In this document: one piece after another, positions 38,074 through 49,210 of the stretch | Position numbering within the stretch: position 1 is the stretch's first letter | Layout: the number at the start of each line of letters is the position of its first letter | Source of the DNA: Prionace glauca | Lineage: Eukaryota; Chordata; Chondrichthyes; Carcharhiniformes; Carcharhinidae | Length of the DNA: 64,000 nucleotides | Direction of reading: 5' to 3' | Assembly (NCBI GenBank): GCA_037974335.1 | Contig: CM075760.1 | Location: 2,396,859-2,460,858 of the forward strand | The notes under the pieces: generated by a model | The model's input: only the letters and a program-made list of their open reading frames with translations | Database searches by the model: none | What the model was told of the DNA's origin: nothing | Translations under genes and position numbers: made by a program

Positions 38074-38375
38074 GCGTCTCGTCAGGCCGATACATATCGA
38101 AAAAAGGCACTGAAGCCTCCAAGAGGTCTTGGACAAAATGACAACTTGTATCAAATATTACTATGCTTGTTTGAGGATCTCAGATTCTAAACACAAATAT
38201 CCTTCATTGAATGATAGAGTTTTATGTGTTAGCAAAATGACAAAGCAAGTATTTGCTGCTCTAAAGCGTGATTGTGCCTTCATATGATTGGGAGATTTGC
38301 TGGTTCCAATTACCAAAAAAAAGGAACCGAAAGTGGTGACACTTTTACAGAAAAGAACAATTGAATCGTGGCGGG

Positions 38376-38758
38376 CTATACACAAGATTTCAAACTGTCA
38401 GTTAGGGCAAGCGAAACATTAACTAAAGTAGGTTTACCATAAGTGTTATTTATACTTCGGATTAAATTCCTTTCAAGGGACGGGTGTCCCACTAAACAGG
38501 AATAAGTTGTGCCAGTGTTCCACTCCGCCGCTGTGAGCCTCAATCTGCTGGCAATGAAGCTGGAACCGTTTCCTTTCTCGCTCACTGCTTGACCGAGGAA
38601 ACCCGAATCTAAAAGCGTGTCATTGGCCAACCAAGCAATATAAATTTCAGCAGGATAAAAGCCAGTGGCTATGCACATCAAAGTTGCCGTCTTCTCTGAG
38701 TCAATTTCGGCCGCTGATGGTGGCAGAACGTACACTTTAGGACTATTCATCGCACCAA
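38376..38758 (-). CDS. Ig heavy-chain last constant domain with secretory tail (C5 of IgNAR type / C6 of IgW type)
   Basis: Encodes the C-terminal constant domain of a secreted antibody heavy chain. The C1-set Ig fold is marked by VYVLPPSAAEI, the first Cys in TATLMCIATGFYP, the core Trp in YIAWLAND, the TAAEW turn and the second Cys in TYSCLVGHP. A secretory tail follows (GKPTLVNVSL, ending Lys-Ser-Cys-Val). The penultimate Cys and the N-V-S sequon match IgM-like tailpieces used for polymerisation. Other sequons are NDT, NGS and NNT. The acceptor TTTTTCTAG precedes 38758; the codon GTT is split (phase 1). A donor GTAAAC at 38437 in the tail's first codon allows splicing to M1. The exon is 383 nt secreted, 321 nt if spliced to M1. 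No internal stops. Isotype inferred from memory. Confidence 0.9.
38432..38437 (-). promoter_or_regulatory. Internal 5' splice donor for the membrane form
   Basis: TATG|GTAAAC at the domain/tail junction. Splicing after base 38438 leaves a G that joins AA of M1 to make Glu (GAA), giving the in-frame junction NNTY-E-TPPITDF. Mammalian mu genes use a donor at the same place (first codon of the GKPT tail), so the site looks orthologous. Confidence 0.82.
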
Positions 38759-39176
38759 CTAGAAAAAGAGAAAAATGCATACATTTCGTAAATCAAATCT
38801 TTATATTCCCTCATTTTCTTCTATCCAGTTGCCTCTCTTAGAAATATCATATACTGCAAATTTGTAATGCTTCCTATCCCTCAGAGTTTTAAGGCATGAT
38901 TTCCATGTTCATGAGCATCATTAATATTCATTAATTCGTTGTGGTTTGATGTTATTTTGAACAGATTAGAGAAATAACCTTTCAGGTACTGACGTGTTTT
39001 GGGTTTGCAGCTCAGCGGATTCTCATATGGTAGTTTTTATCCATGTGGCGACTGCTGGGTTCCATGACGATGTGAAGTGTATTATACGAGCATTTAATGA
39101 TAGAATCAGATTTTTGTTTTCGTTTAGCAACATTGATAATTGAACCAGTCCCTGAACGAATTTTATCTACGCTTAC

Positions 39177-39497
39177 CCTTTATTTTGCGAGTGGATCGCT
39201 TCTTCGGTGTTGGTAATTCACTTCCTTCTGCGATGCAGACATATTCCACCCCAGTGTCCCACTCTGTTGCTGTGACTTTCAGTTTACTCATGATCGTTGT
39301 TTTACTTCCACTCCATTCAGGAGTTTGGGTCTCAACTCCTTCCGTTCTCATTCTCCCATCCACTTGCCAGGAGACACTGAAGTTTTCTAACACAGTGTAA
39401 CGGACTTCACAAACAATTGTTGCTGTCTTTTGAACCCAAATCTCCTCAAATGAAGGGTTCAATATATTTATGGAAATGTCGTCCTCGTAGCAATCAA
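39177..39497 (-). CDS. Ig heavy-chain constant domain exon (IgNAR C4 / IgW C5 type)
   Basis: A 321 nt exon, phase 1 at both ends. Acceptor CTTCCTAG precedes 39497 and donor GTAAGC follows 39177. It begins DCYEDDISIN, with an extra Cys that could form an inter-chain bond. Then come NPSFEEIWVQ, the first Ig Cys in TIVCEV, the Trp in VSWQVDG, the TATEWD turn and the second Cys in YVCIA, ending LPTPKKRSTRKIKG. The FEEIW motif and the basic end are shared with the exon at 58881-59180, so the two are paralogous odd members of a two-domain repeat. It lies 418 bp upstream of the tail exon. Confidence 0.9.
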
Positions 39498-39895
39498 CTA
39501 GGAAGAATGTGAAGGGTTATTTTAAGATTTCATGTTGAAATCACTGTTGGCAACAACTACTCCATGCTGACAAAAAACAAACGTGGAAAATACTTACTGC
39601 AATATGCTTTGAGATTATATTATCTTGTTGCAGCTGAGCTGATGAGTTTCTATGTGCTCCTTGCTGCATTAATATCCTCCTTATGACTCATTTCAATCAT
39701 TTCCCAATGAATATATATGTGCAATCAAGTGCTCAAATAAAGTAAAAAAAAAGTTCCCTGCATTTCAGCTGAGATTATACCCCTAAAAAAATTTGCCCTC
39801 CATCCGATTTTGCAGATATGCCTCAACATTTGACACGAAAGTCCCTCTCACGTAGAATTTGGCAAATTTCAAGAGCAAAGCAAATGCCAGTTATC

Positions 39896-40157
39896 ATAGA
39901 ATCATAGAAACCTGCAGTGCAGAAAGAGGCCCTTTGGCCCATCGAGTCTGCACCGACCACAATCCCACCCAGGCCCACCCCCGATATCCCTACACCCACT
40001 TATCCCTCTAACCTACACATCCCTGGACACTAAGGGGCAATTTCTAAGCATGACCAATCTAACCCGCACCTCTTTGGACTGTGGGAGGAAACCGGAGTAC
40101 CTGGAGGAAACCCACGCCGACACGAGTAGAACGTGCAAACTCCACACATGCTGTTAA
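39896..40157 (-). repeat. HE1-like SINE, head truncated
   Basis: CATAGAATCATAGAAACCTGC, GGCCCATCGAGTCTGCACCG and GGACTGTGGGAGGAAACCGG, ending at CAAACTCCACACATGCTG before the tRNA-like head. Intronic, upstream of the 39 kb exon. Confidence 0.85.
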
Positions 40158-40414
40158 GCATTGCTGGATTTTTAAAGTAAATCAAACGTATTTGTTTTCA
40201 AATGTAGAGTGGTCACATATATATTATAATGATGATATATCTGACCCTGAGGTTCACAACATTTATGTGTCTGAAAATGGGCAGGCCTTCTGTATTACAT
40301 TCCATACCACTGGTTCATTGACACCGAGGCAGCAATACTAACCAAAATGGGAAATAAGCCATTTAAACTTTGGTTAAAGACATATCTCTGGCTAGAGAAT
40401 AAGAACATCAGGTG

Positions 40415-40727
40415 TTTTTAGCACTGCTGCCTCACAGCGCCAGAAAGACATGTTCAATTCTGGCCTCAGTTCACTGTCTCTCTTGAGTTGGCACATTCTT
40501 GCCGTGTCTGCGTGTGTTTCCTCCGGGTGCTCCGGTTTCCTCCCACACTCAAAAGAAGCGTGGTTTGGGTTCATTGGCCATGGTAAATTGACCCTGGTGT
40601 CAGGGGATTAGCAGGGTAAATGTGTAGGGTTACGGGAATAGAGCATTGTTGGGTCGGTGGATGGTGCAGACTTAATAGGCCGAATGGCATCCTTCTGTGT
40701 TATAGGGATTCTATCATTCTATGAGCA
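40415..40727 (+). repeat. HE1-like SINE, head truncated
   Basis: Starts in the A box (TTTAGCACTGCTGCCTCACAG), runs through a diverged B box (GTTCAATTCTGGCC) and the CTCCGGTTTCCTCCCACACT block to the 3' end (AGGCCGAATGGC...GGGATTCTATCATTCTATG). Confidence 0.83.
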
Positions 40728-41451
40728 GGAGAAGGCCATTCGTATTTCAATTCTCTGCTACCATTCAATATGACAAGGATCCTTGTTGTGGACGACAACT
40801 CCCTGCCCACAAACACAGGCCGCTTGATTGCCTGAGAGACTAACACTTCGTCTATGTGAACGTAAGATCTGGTGGACGACGAAGCATCCACAAACCTCTA
40901 CGATAGGGAATTACAAAAAAGTTAGAACCCTTTATCTGATGAAATATTCTTCAACTAAGATCAAACGAACAGCCCCTGTTAAATTAAATTGTGCGCCCAC
41001 ATTCTGGAGAGCCCGACCAATGAAAGGATTCTCTCAGTGTCTCTTTTTTTTCAGGATCGAGTATGGCGTTATAATTTGACATTCTACTAAACTATTCAAT
41101 CTTACTCAATCTCTCATTATTCATACGCACTCTGACTCGATGAAACCAGCTTGTGAACTTTCAAAATAGCATACACATTCTAAGTCTGTCATTCTTGAAA
41201 TGGGAAAAGTGAAACACAGCAAAAGAGGCGAAATGTTAACAAAGCCCATAGAATTGCAGTAAAATTTGATTATATTCTCCACTCCAGTGTCATCGAAATA
41301 AAGGACGGCGGAAATTCACTGCTAATTCAAACTGGCAGTAATCTCCGGTCTCTCCAGCAGCGCAACCCTACCCAAAGGTTTCCTCCTGACCAATGGGATT
41401 TCCCATTCACAGCAGTGAGATATGAAAATCCCACCACTCGCAAACAATGTG

Positions 41452-41463
41452 CCACCTCTCGCT
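41452..41463 (+). repeat. Target-site duplication of the foldback element (left)
   Basis: CCACCTCTCGCT here and at 43829-43840. The empty site occurs once in the other duplicate, at about 60957-60968. Confidence 0.85.
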
Positions 41464-43828
41464 TTAAAAAGTCTGACAACACCAGGTTTAAGTCCAACCG
41501 ATTTATTTGATAGTACACTCACTAGCTTTCGGGGTTAGTCCCTTCGTCCGGTGAATGGAGAGTTCTGGCCTCTGACAGAGCATATAAAGCACAGACAGTT
41601 TGCAGATTACTGTTTGGAATGCGAATCTTTACACCTAACCTGCTGTTCAAGTCTTAAAGTGGCTGACAATGTGAGTGGAAGGAGCACTGATCACAGGTTA
41701 AAGAGATGTGTATTGTCTCCAGGCAGTACAGATTTGCAAACCCAGGCAAGTCACGGGGTCAAAACCTCACTTACTGTACTGTCTGGAGACAATACACATC
41801 TCTTTAACCTGTGATCAGTGCTCTTTCTACTCACATTGTCAGCCACTTTAAGACTTGAACAGCAGGTTAGGTGTAAAGATTTGCATTCTAATCAGTAATC
41901 TGTGTGGAACCAGAAGAAATGGCGGAGGTGCTTAATGAGTACTTTGCCTCAGTATTCACAGTGGAAGCTGATCTGGGAGATCTTGCTATGGACTTGCAGC
42001 AGATGGAAAAGATTGAGTACGTGGACATTAAGGAGGAGGATGTGTTAGAACTTTTGAATTCTATCAAAATAGATAAGTCGCCGGGACCAGATGGGATGTA
42101 CCCCAGGATACTGTGGGAGGCGAGGGAAGTGATTGCAGAGCCCTTGGCGATGATCTTTGCGTCGTCAATGGAGACGGGAGAGGTTCCGGAAGATTGGAGG
42201 ATTGCGGATGTAGTCCCTATTTTCAAGAAAGGGAACAGAGATAGCCCGGGAAATTACCGCCCGGTGAGTCTGACCTCAGTGGTTGGTAAGCTGATGGAGA
42301 GGCTTCTGAGGGACAAGATTTACGAGCATTTGGAGAGGTTTGACATGATCAGGAATAGTCAGCATGGATTTGTCAAGGGCAGGTCGTGCCTTACGAGCCT
42401 AGTTGAGTTCTTCGATAATGTGACTGAACACATTGACGAAGGAACTGCCGTGGACGTGGTGTACATGGACTTCAGCAAGGCGTTTGATAAGGTCCCCCAT
42501 GCAAGACTTCTTGAGAAGGTGAGAGGGCATGAGATCCAAGGGTCTTTGGTCTTGTGGATCCAGAACTGGCTTGCCTGCAGAAGGCAGAGAGTGGTTGTGG
42601 ATGGGGCTTTTTCGGAATGGAAGTCAGTCACCAGTGGGGTGCCCCAGGGATCTGTTCTGGGACCCTTGCTGTTTGTCATTTTCAGAAATGACCTGGATGA
42701 GGAAGTGGAGGGATGGGTTAGCAAGTTCGCTGATGACACGAACGTCAGTGGTGTTGTGGATGGTCTGGAAGGATGTCAAAAGTTGCAGAAGGACATAGAT
42801 AGGATGCAGGAATGGGCGGAGAAGTGGCAGATGGACTTCAACGCGGATAAATGTGTAGTCGTCCATTTCGGCAGAACCAACGGGATGAACGAGTACACTA
42901 TCAAGGGCAGGAGTCTTAGTAGCGTTGAAGAACAGAAGGATCTCGGGGTCCGGGTCCACAGGACTCTTAAATCGGCCTCGCAGGTGGAGGAGGTGGTCAA
43001 GAAGGCTGACCTTCATTAATCGAGGGATTGAGTACTGGCCTTCATTAATCGAGGGATTGAGTTTAGGAGTCGGGAGGTAATGCTGCAACTTTACAGCACC
43101 CTTGTCAGGCCTCATTTGGAGTACTGTGCGCAGTTCTGGTCGCCTCAGTATAGGAAAGACGTAGAAGCTATTGAAAGAGTGCAGAGGAGATTTTCAAGGA
43201 TGTTGCCTAGACTGGGAGGCATGCCTTATGAAGATAGGTTGAGAGAACTGCGACTCTTTTCCCTAGAGAGGCGAAGGTTGAGAGGCGACCTGATAGAAGT
43301 TTATAAAATGTTGAGAGGAATAGATAGGGTGGACTCTCAGAGGCTATTTCCCCGGGTTGAAATGGTCGCTACGAGAGGACACAGATTTAAGATGCGGGGA
43401 GGGAAGTACAGAGGTGATGTTAGGGGTAAGTTTTTCACTCAGAGGGTGGTGAGTGAATGGAATCGGCTGCCCTCATCGGTGGTGGAGGCGAACTCGCTGG
43501 GGTCTTTTAAGAGACTTCTGGATGAGTATATGGGGTTTAATGGGATTGGGGGTTATAGATAGGTCTATAGATTGGTGGGGTTGATGTGATCGGCGCAACT
43601 CGAGGGCCGAAGGGCCTGTTTGTGCTGTAATGTTCTATGTTCTATCTGTAAACTGTCTGTGCTTTATATGCTCTGTCTGAGGCCAGAACTCTCCATTCAC
43701 CTGACGAAGTGACTAACCCCGAAAGCTTGTGAGCTTACTATCAAATAAATCGGTTGGACTTAAACCTGGTGTTGTCAGACTTTTTACTGTGTTTACCCCA
43801 GTCCAACGCCGGCATATCCACATCATGA
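41464..43828. mobile_element. Palindromic foldback element with a LINE B inside
   Basis: The left arm (about 41466-41745) and right arm (about 41776-41902 continuing at 43649-43790) are near-perfect inverted repeats, about 280 bp per arm with a 30-50 bp spacer. Both contain AACACCAGGTTTAAGTCCAA, the GCTTTCGGGG block and CAGGTTAAAGAGATGTGTAT. The right arm extends about 40 bp further (to CATCATGA). That outer part (GATGTGG...CCGGCGTTGGACTGGGG in reverse) is missing on the left. Flanks carry a 12 bp target duplication. No protein is encoded apart from the nested LINE. Class unresolved: a long-arm non-autonomous element, or an inverted dimer of a short retroposon. Confidence 0.8.
41903..43643 (+). 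mobile_element. CR1 LINE, subfamily B, longest plus-strand copy, nested in the foldback element
   Basis: Frame 41904-43019 encodes the end of the linker and the RT core. It shows [72 protein letters not shown] and KFADDTNVSG with catalytic FADD. A frame change near 43015, next to a repeated CTTCATTAATCGAGGGATTG (about 43009 and 43038), separates it from the C-terminal frame 43080-43562 (FFTQRVVSEWNRLP). The 3' end is GGCCGAAGGGCCTG plus a TTCTATGTTCT tail. ATCTG at 41898-41902 and 43644-43648 is the target duplication. Length 1741 bp, 5'-truncated. Confidence 0.93.
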
Positions 43829-44807
43829 CCACCTCTCGCTGCCAGGACCACATGGTGGGAGGCGGGAACATTTCGTTTTCCGTTCTAATTGCTTCCCCAA
43901 TCTGAATGATAATTGTCTGAATTCGTGGCAAGGATGCACCTCAGCCAGTACAGAAACCCATATTAGCTAATTACGTGACTTAATAAAAAGCTTAATTATG
44001 TCTTGTTCTTGCCAAAATTAACTTCGTCACAATTTACTCACATTATTCACCTTCACCTAATTATTCGTCAGTTCTTATGTTCTCATTGCAGTCCATGTGT
44101 GTCCTTTGCATAGTTTACACTTCCACCTCGCTCTGTATTATATGTTGAGATGGATTCCTCTCTGACTTGGAATTATGGAGGTTAAAACCCCTCCCCCACG
44201 CCCACCACAACAACTACATCCATAATAATTATATTGCATTTGTTAGAAACTAATGTTGCATATTACTTAATGGTATGTCCAAGAGTTTTACTCTATAGGA
44301 AACGAGTCCATAAAGAACTCCAAAGCAAAAGCTTTTGTTTCACTTTTGCGATTTTTAATTTCCATCAATTCAAATTTAACCTCCAAGTATTTGCATCATT
44401 TCTGCTCATTTACTCTGATTGTCACTTCTGCCACTCCTGCCAGCATTTTATCTTTGTCGATTCGTGTTTGCCTTATAATATTAATATCAATCGTTATCAT
44501 CTTCCAACATGCTTCTCTTGATACATTTACATCTAAACCACAAATTTTAAGTCACTGTTCATTCTTCCCATTTTCTGCCACCGTGAAACATACAGCACCT
44601 CTCTGAAACTAATAAGAAAATCACATTCAAAATACGGTCCGAAGTGGTAATCTCCGAATTTACTAACATGCCTATAGTGGAACGGATTTGCTGCCGAGAA
44701 TTAGGCACCCTATTCAAATTAGTTCAAAGCTGTATTGAAGAAACTTTGAACACCGCGTCCTTGATCAAGAGCGAAGTATTTCTGTTTGAACAGCCCTATC
44801 TTGTCAT

Positions 44808-46609
44808 AGAACATAGAACACGACAGCACAAACAGGCTGTTCGGCCCACAAATTGCGCCAATCACATCTTTACGTACCAAGCCACAGAACTATGTGTAAA
44901 GTACAATGCCATTAGATCCCGCATACTCATCCAGAAGTCTTTTAAAATACCCCAGCGAGTTCGCCTCTACCACCACCAATGGCAGCCGATTCCACTCACT
45001 CACCACCCTCTGAGTGAAAAACTTACCCCAAACTTCTCTTCTTGCTTCCCAGAACCTTAAACCTGTGTCTTCTCGTAGCGACCATTTCAGCCCTGGGAAA
45101 TAGCCTGCGAGAATCCACCCTATCTATTCCTCTCAACATTTTATAAACCTCCATCAGGTCGCCTCTCAACCTTCGTTTTTCCAGGGAGAGGAAACCTAGC
45201 TCCCTCAACCTATCTTTATAAGGCATGCCTCCCAATCCAGGCAACATCCTTGTAAATCTCCTCTGCACTCTCTCAATAGCTTCCACGTCCTTCTTGTAGT
45301 GAGGCGACCAGAACTGCGCACAGACTCCAAGTGGGGTCTGACAAGGGTCCTATAAAATTGCAGCATTACCTCCCGACTCCGAAACTCAATCCTTCGATTA
45401 ATGAAGGCTAGTACACCATACGCCTTCTTGACCACAGGCTCCACCTGCGAGACCGATTTAAGCGCCCTATGGACCCGGACGCCAAGATCCTTCTGCTCTT
45501 CAACCCAGCTAAGACTCCTACCTTTGATATTGTACTCCTGCATCCCATTGGTCTTGCCTAAATGGACCACTACACATTTATCGTTGAAGTTCATCTGCCA
45601 CTTCTCCGCCCAGTGTTGCATCCTATCTGTGTCTCGCTGAATCTCCTGACATCCCTTCAGACTATCCACAACACCACCAACCTCGTATCGTCAGCGAACT
45701 TACTAACCCATCCCTCCACTTCCTCATCAAGGTCATTTTGAAAATGACAAATAGCAAGGGTCCTAGAACAGATCCCTGGGGCACTCCACTGGTGACCGAC
45801 CTCCATGCCAGAAAAGACCCATCCACAACCACTCTCTGCCTTCTGCAGGCAAGCCAGTTCTGGATCCACAAGGCCGAAGCCCCTTGGATCCCATGCGCTC
45901 TCACCTTCTCAAGAAGTCTTGCATGGGGGACCTTATCAATCGCCTTGCTGAAGTCCATGTAAACCACGTCCACCACTCTTCCTTCATCAATGTGTTCAGT
46001 CACATTTTCAAAGAACTCAGCTAGACTCGTAAGGCACGACCTGCCCTTGACAAAGCCGTGCTGACTATTCCTGATCATTCTAACCTTTGTGAAATGCTCA
46101 TAAATCTTGTCCCTCAGATCCTCTCCATCAACTTACCAACCACTGAGGCCAGACTCACCGGTCGGTAACTTCCTGGGCTATCCCTGTTCCCTTTCTTGAA
46201 AATAGGAACCACATCCGCAATCCTGCAATCCTGCGGAACCTCTCCTGTCTCCATCGACGATGCAAAGATCATTGCTAGGGGCTCTGCAATCACCTCCCTC
46301 ACCTCCCACAATAACCTGGGCTACATCCCATCCAGTCCTAGCGACTTTTCTACCTTGATAGAATTTAAAAGTTCCAACACATCCTCTCTCTTAATATCCA
46401 CATACTCAATCTTTTCAGTCTGCCGCAAACCTGTAGTACAACCTCACAGATCACTTTCCACCGTGACTGCCGAGGCAAAGTACTCATTAAGCGTCTCTGC
46501 CATGTCTTCCGGTTCCACACAGACCTTTCCCCCTTCACTTTTTATAGGCCCTATCCCTTCTTTTCTCATCCCTTTACTCTTTACATATTTGTAGAACGCC
46601 TTGGGGTTC
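44808..46609 (-). mobile_element. CR1 LINE, subfamily B, minus strand
   Basis: From the 3' end (AGAACATAGAACACGACAGC) rightwards come the C-terminal RT frames 45023-45286 and 45205-45669, the RT core 45662-46078 ([34 protein letters not shown]) and 46114-46311 (NYRPVSLASV-like block), then the linker to 46609. Frames are broken several times. TGTCAT at 44802-44807 and 46610-46615 is the target duplication. The other segmental duplicate reads CTTGTTATATTTAACC at the empty site near 61933. Confidence 0.92.
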
Positions 46610-46615
46610 TGTCAT

Positions 46616-47475
46616 ATTAACAATTTTTTCAACCTTCCCGGCACTCCTCACTGATTTGCACATGTGCATCGCTAACTCTGCCTGTTCCTGAAAATACTTT
46701 TGGAACAGTAACCTTTTTCGTTATATTGGTTTTCCTTAATTGGTATCAACATAAAACATTACACGGGGAAAATTCCATGAAAAGTTTGGAAGTTTGACTG
46801 AAATATAATGACCCATCGAGTTAATTTGAAACAACAGAGCACCAACGTGAATGCATTTTGCAACAAAATAGCAAACAATGAAATCCCTGCAGGAAACGGA
46901 TTGGGTTCACCATATGGAACCTTCAGGGATTCCTCCGAGTCATTCTCCTGAGATGAATTTGGTATATTTCCCGACAGTAAACTTGGAACTACGTTAGGAA
47001 GCGTGAAACCTTTAACAGTATCATTTAAACATTGTTTTCTGTTATTACATCTAACAAGGAAGGTCACTTTGCCTATCTCTGCCAAATGCCCTTTTAAATC
47101 TGTGAATCCGCAAAAACAAGCACCCATGCCCAATTGCATTTCAGAAGATAATAGTGAGTCCCTTTCCTGAAATGCTGCCATCAATGTGGTGTTTCTCCGT
47201 CCACAGTGCAGTTGTGTTGGGGTTTACATGATTTTGCCTTAGGGAAAATGAAGGAAAGCACCTATATATTTCCAAGTCACGATGTATTGTGTATTGGAAA
47301 TATATTGCGTCCTTTTAATACAGCTGGGTCAAAATCCTGGATGTCCCTCTCCAACACAACTGTGGGTTTACTTCAACCATGTGGACTGCAGTCGTTCAGG
47401 AAGGCGGCTCACCCCTATCTTCTCAAGGCTATTCAGCGATAAGAAATAAATGTTCGTCGAGCCAACGACGCCCAC
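46616..47475 (+). other. Unique duplicated DNA, then the 3' end of an interspersed repeat
   Basis: It matches 61940-62880 of the other duplicate. The last 160 bp (47317-47475; GCTGGGTCAAAATCCTGG, ACTGTGGGTTTACTTCAACC, ATGTGGACTGCAG, AACGACGCCCACAG) resembles the 3' end of the shark repeat also noted at 14500. No gene seen. Confidence 0.55.
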
Positions 47476-47673
47476 AGATTCTTCTTGAATAAGTGCGAGG
47501 TGATTCATTTTGGGAAGACAATCTTGATTGCAGATTACAGGATCAACGGCAGGGTTCAGAGGAATGTGGAGGTGCAGAGAGAACTTGGCATTCATATCCA
47601 AAGACCTCTGAAGATTGCCACTCAAGTGGATAAAGCCATGAAGAAGGTGTTATCCTTCATTAACAGGGGGTTT
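47476..47673 (+). mobile_element. CR1 LINE, subfamily D relic, part 1 (copy 1)
   Basis: Frame 47485-47682 includes [21 protein letters not shown], the RT region just after the catalytic core. The same D copy is present in the other duplicate (62885-63672), so it inserted before the segmental duplication. In copy 1 it is split into three parts by two later LINE C insertions (47674-48834 and 49211-52436). Confidence 0.85.
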
Positions 47674-48834
47674 AGAACATAAGAAATAGGAGCAGGAGTA
47701 GGCCATCTAGCCCTTCGAGCCTGCCCCGCCATTCAATAAGATCATGGCTGATCTGTCGTGGCTCAGTTCCACTTTCCCGCTCTCTCCCCAGAGCCCTTAA
47801 TCCCCTCTCTTATCAAAAACCCATCAACCCGCTCTTAAAAATATTTAGCGAGGCAGCCTCCACCACTTCAACGGGTAGAGAATTCCAGAGATTCACCATC
47901 CTTTGAGTGAAGAAGTTCCTCCTCAACTCTGTTCTAAACCGCCCCCCCCTTTATCTTGAGGCTGTGCCCCCTAGTCCTACTGTCTTTTTTGAGCGGGAAG
48001 AGTCTCTCCACCTCTATCCTATCCATCCCATTCATCATCTTATATGTCTCAATGAGATCTCCCCTCATTCTTCTAAACTCCAACGAGTACAAGCCTAGTT
48101 TATTCAGCCTCTCCTCACAGCTCAACCCCCTCAACTCCGGTATCAGCCTAGTAAACCTCCTCTGCACTCCCTCCAAGGCCAAAATATCTTTGCGCAGGTG
48201 CGGCGCCCAAAACTGCACACAGTGCTCCAGCTGCGGCCTCACCAATGCCCTATACAGCTGCAGCAAAACCTCCCTACTTTTATATTCAATCCCCCTCGCG
48301 ATGAAGGCCAGCATCCCATTCGCCTTCCTGACCACCTGCTGCACCTGCAAGCTGGGTTTTTGCGACTCATGCACAAGGACCCCGAGGTCCCTCTGCACCG
48401 TCACCTGCTGCAGTTTTTCGCCACGTAAGTAATAGTCCTTCCTACCATTCTTCCTTCCAAAGTGGACCACCTCACACTTGCCAACATTAAATTCCATTTG
48501 CCATTTCCTGGCCCATTCGCACAGCCTATCTAGATCCTTCTGCGGACTCTCCACACCCTCTGCACAATTTGCCGTCCCCCCAATCTTGGTGTCATCAGCA
48601 AATTTCGACACCCTACACTCGGTTCCCTCCTCCAGATCATCTATATAAATGGTAAATAGCTGAGGCCCCAGCACCGACCCCTGGGGCACTCCACGCGTCA
48701 CCAACCGCCAATCCGAATACCACCCATTGACCCCCACTCTCTGCCTCCTATTTGACAACCAATTCTCTATCCACGCTAACACCATACCCGCAACTCCATG
48801 TCCCCTCGCCTGGCTCTAAAACTCAAACTCCCCT
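47674..48834 (-). mobile_element. CR1 LINE, subfamily C, minus strand, inserted in LINE D
   Basis: Frame 47934-48785 (283 aa) is open from [18 protein letters not shown] through [13 protein letters not shown] and [10 protein letters not shown] (FADD) almost to the C-terminal block; 47907-47940 continues it. The 3' end is AGAACATAAGAAATAGG. GGTTT at 47669-47673 and 48835-48839 may be the target duplication. At the 5' (right) end, 48812-48827 is an inverted copy of the adjoining target, forming a 16 bp-stem hairpin. Confidence 0.9.
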
Positions 48835-48839
48835 GGTTT

Positions 48840-49210
48840 GAGTTTTAGAGCCCTGGAGTTATGCTGCAACGATACCGGAACTTGGTGAGACCACATTTGG
48901 AATATTGTGTGCAGTTCTGGTCACCTCACTATGAGAAGGATTTGGAAGCATTGGAGTGAGTGCAGAGGAGATTTAGCAAAGGAGATGTTGCTTGGTTTGG
49001 AGGGGAGGTCTTATGGGGAAAGGCTGAGGGAGCTGGGACTTTTCTCTTTAGAGTGGAGGAGGATGAGAGGCGACTTAATAGAGGTTTATAAGATATCGAG
49101 GGGAATAGATAGAGTGGACGTGCAGAGCCTATTTCCTCAAGTGGATGTAGTTGTTACTAGGGGGCATAACTATAAGGTTCATGATGGGAGGTATAGGACG
49201 GATGCGCGAG
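48840..49210 (+). mobile_element. CR1 LINE, subfamily D relic, part 2 (copy 1)
   Basis: RT C-terminal region; in-frame pieces in 48907-49221 include LRELGLFSLEWRRMRGDLIE and LFPQVDVVVTRGHNYK. It corresponds to 63070-63440 of copy 2. Confidence 0.85.

Noticed and set aside
42624-43115. 163-codon minus-strand frame
   Set aside because: Antisense shadow of the LINE B reverse transcriptase. Similar antisense frames occur opposite every CR1 copy.
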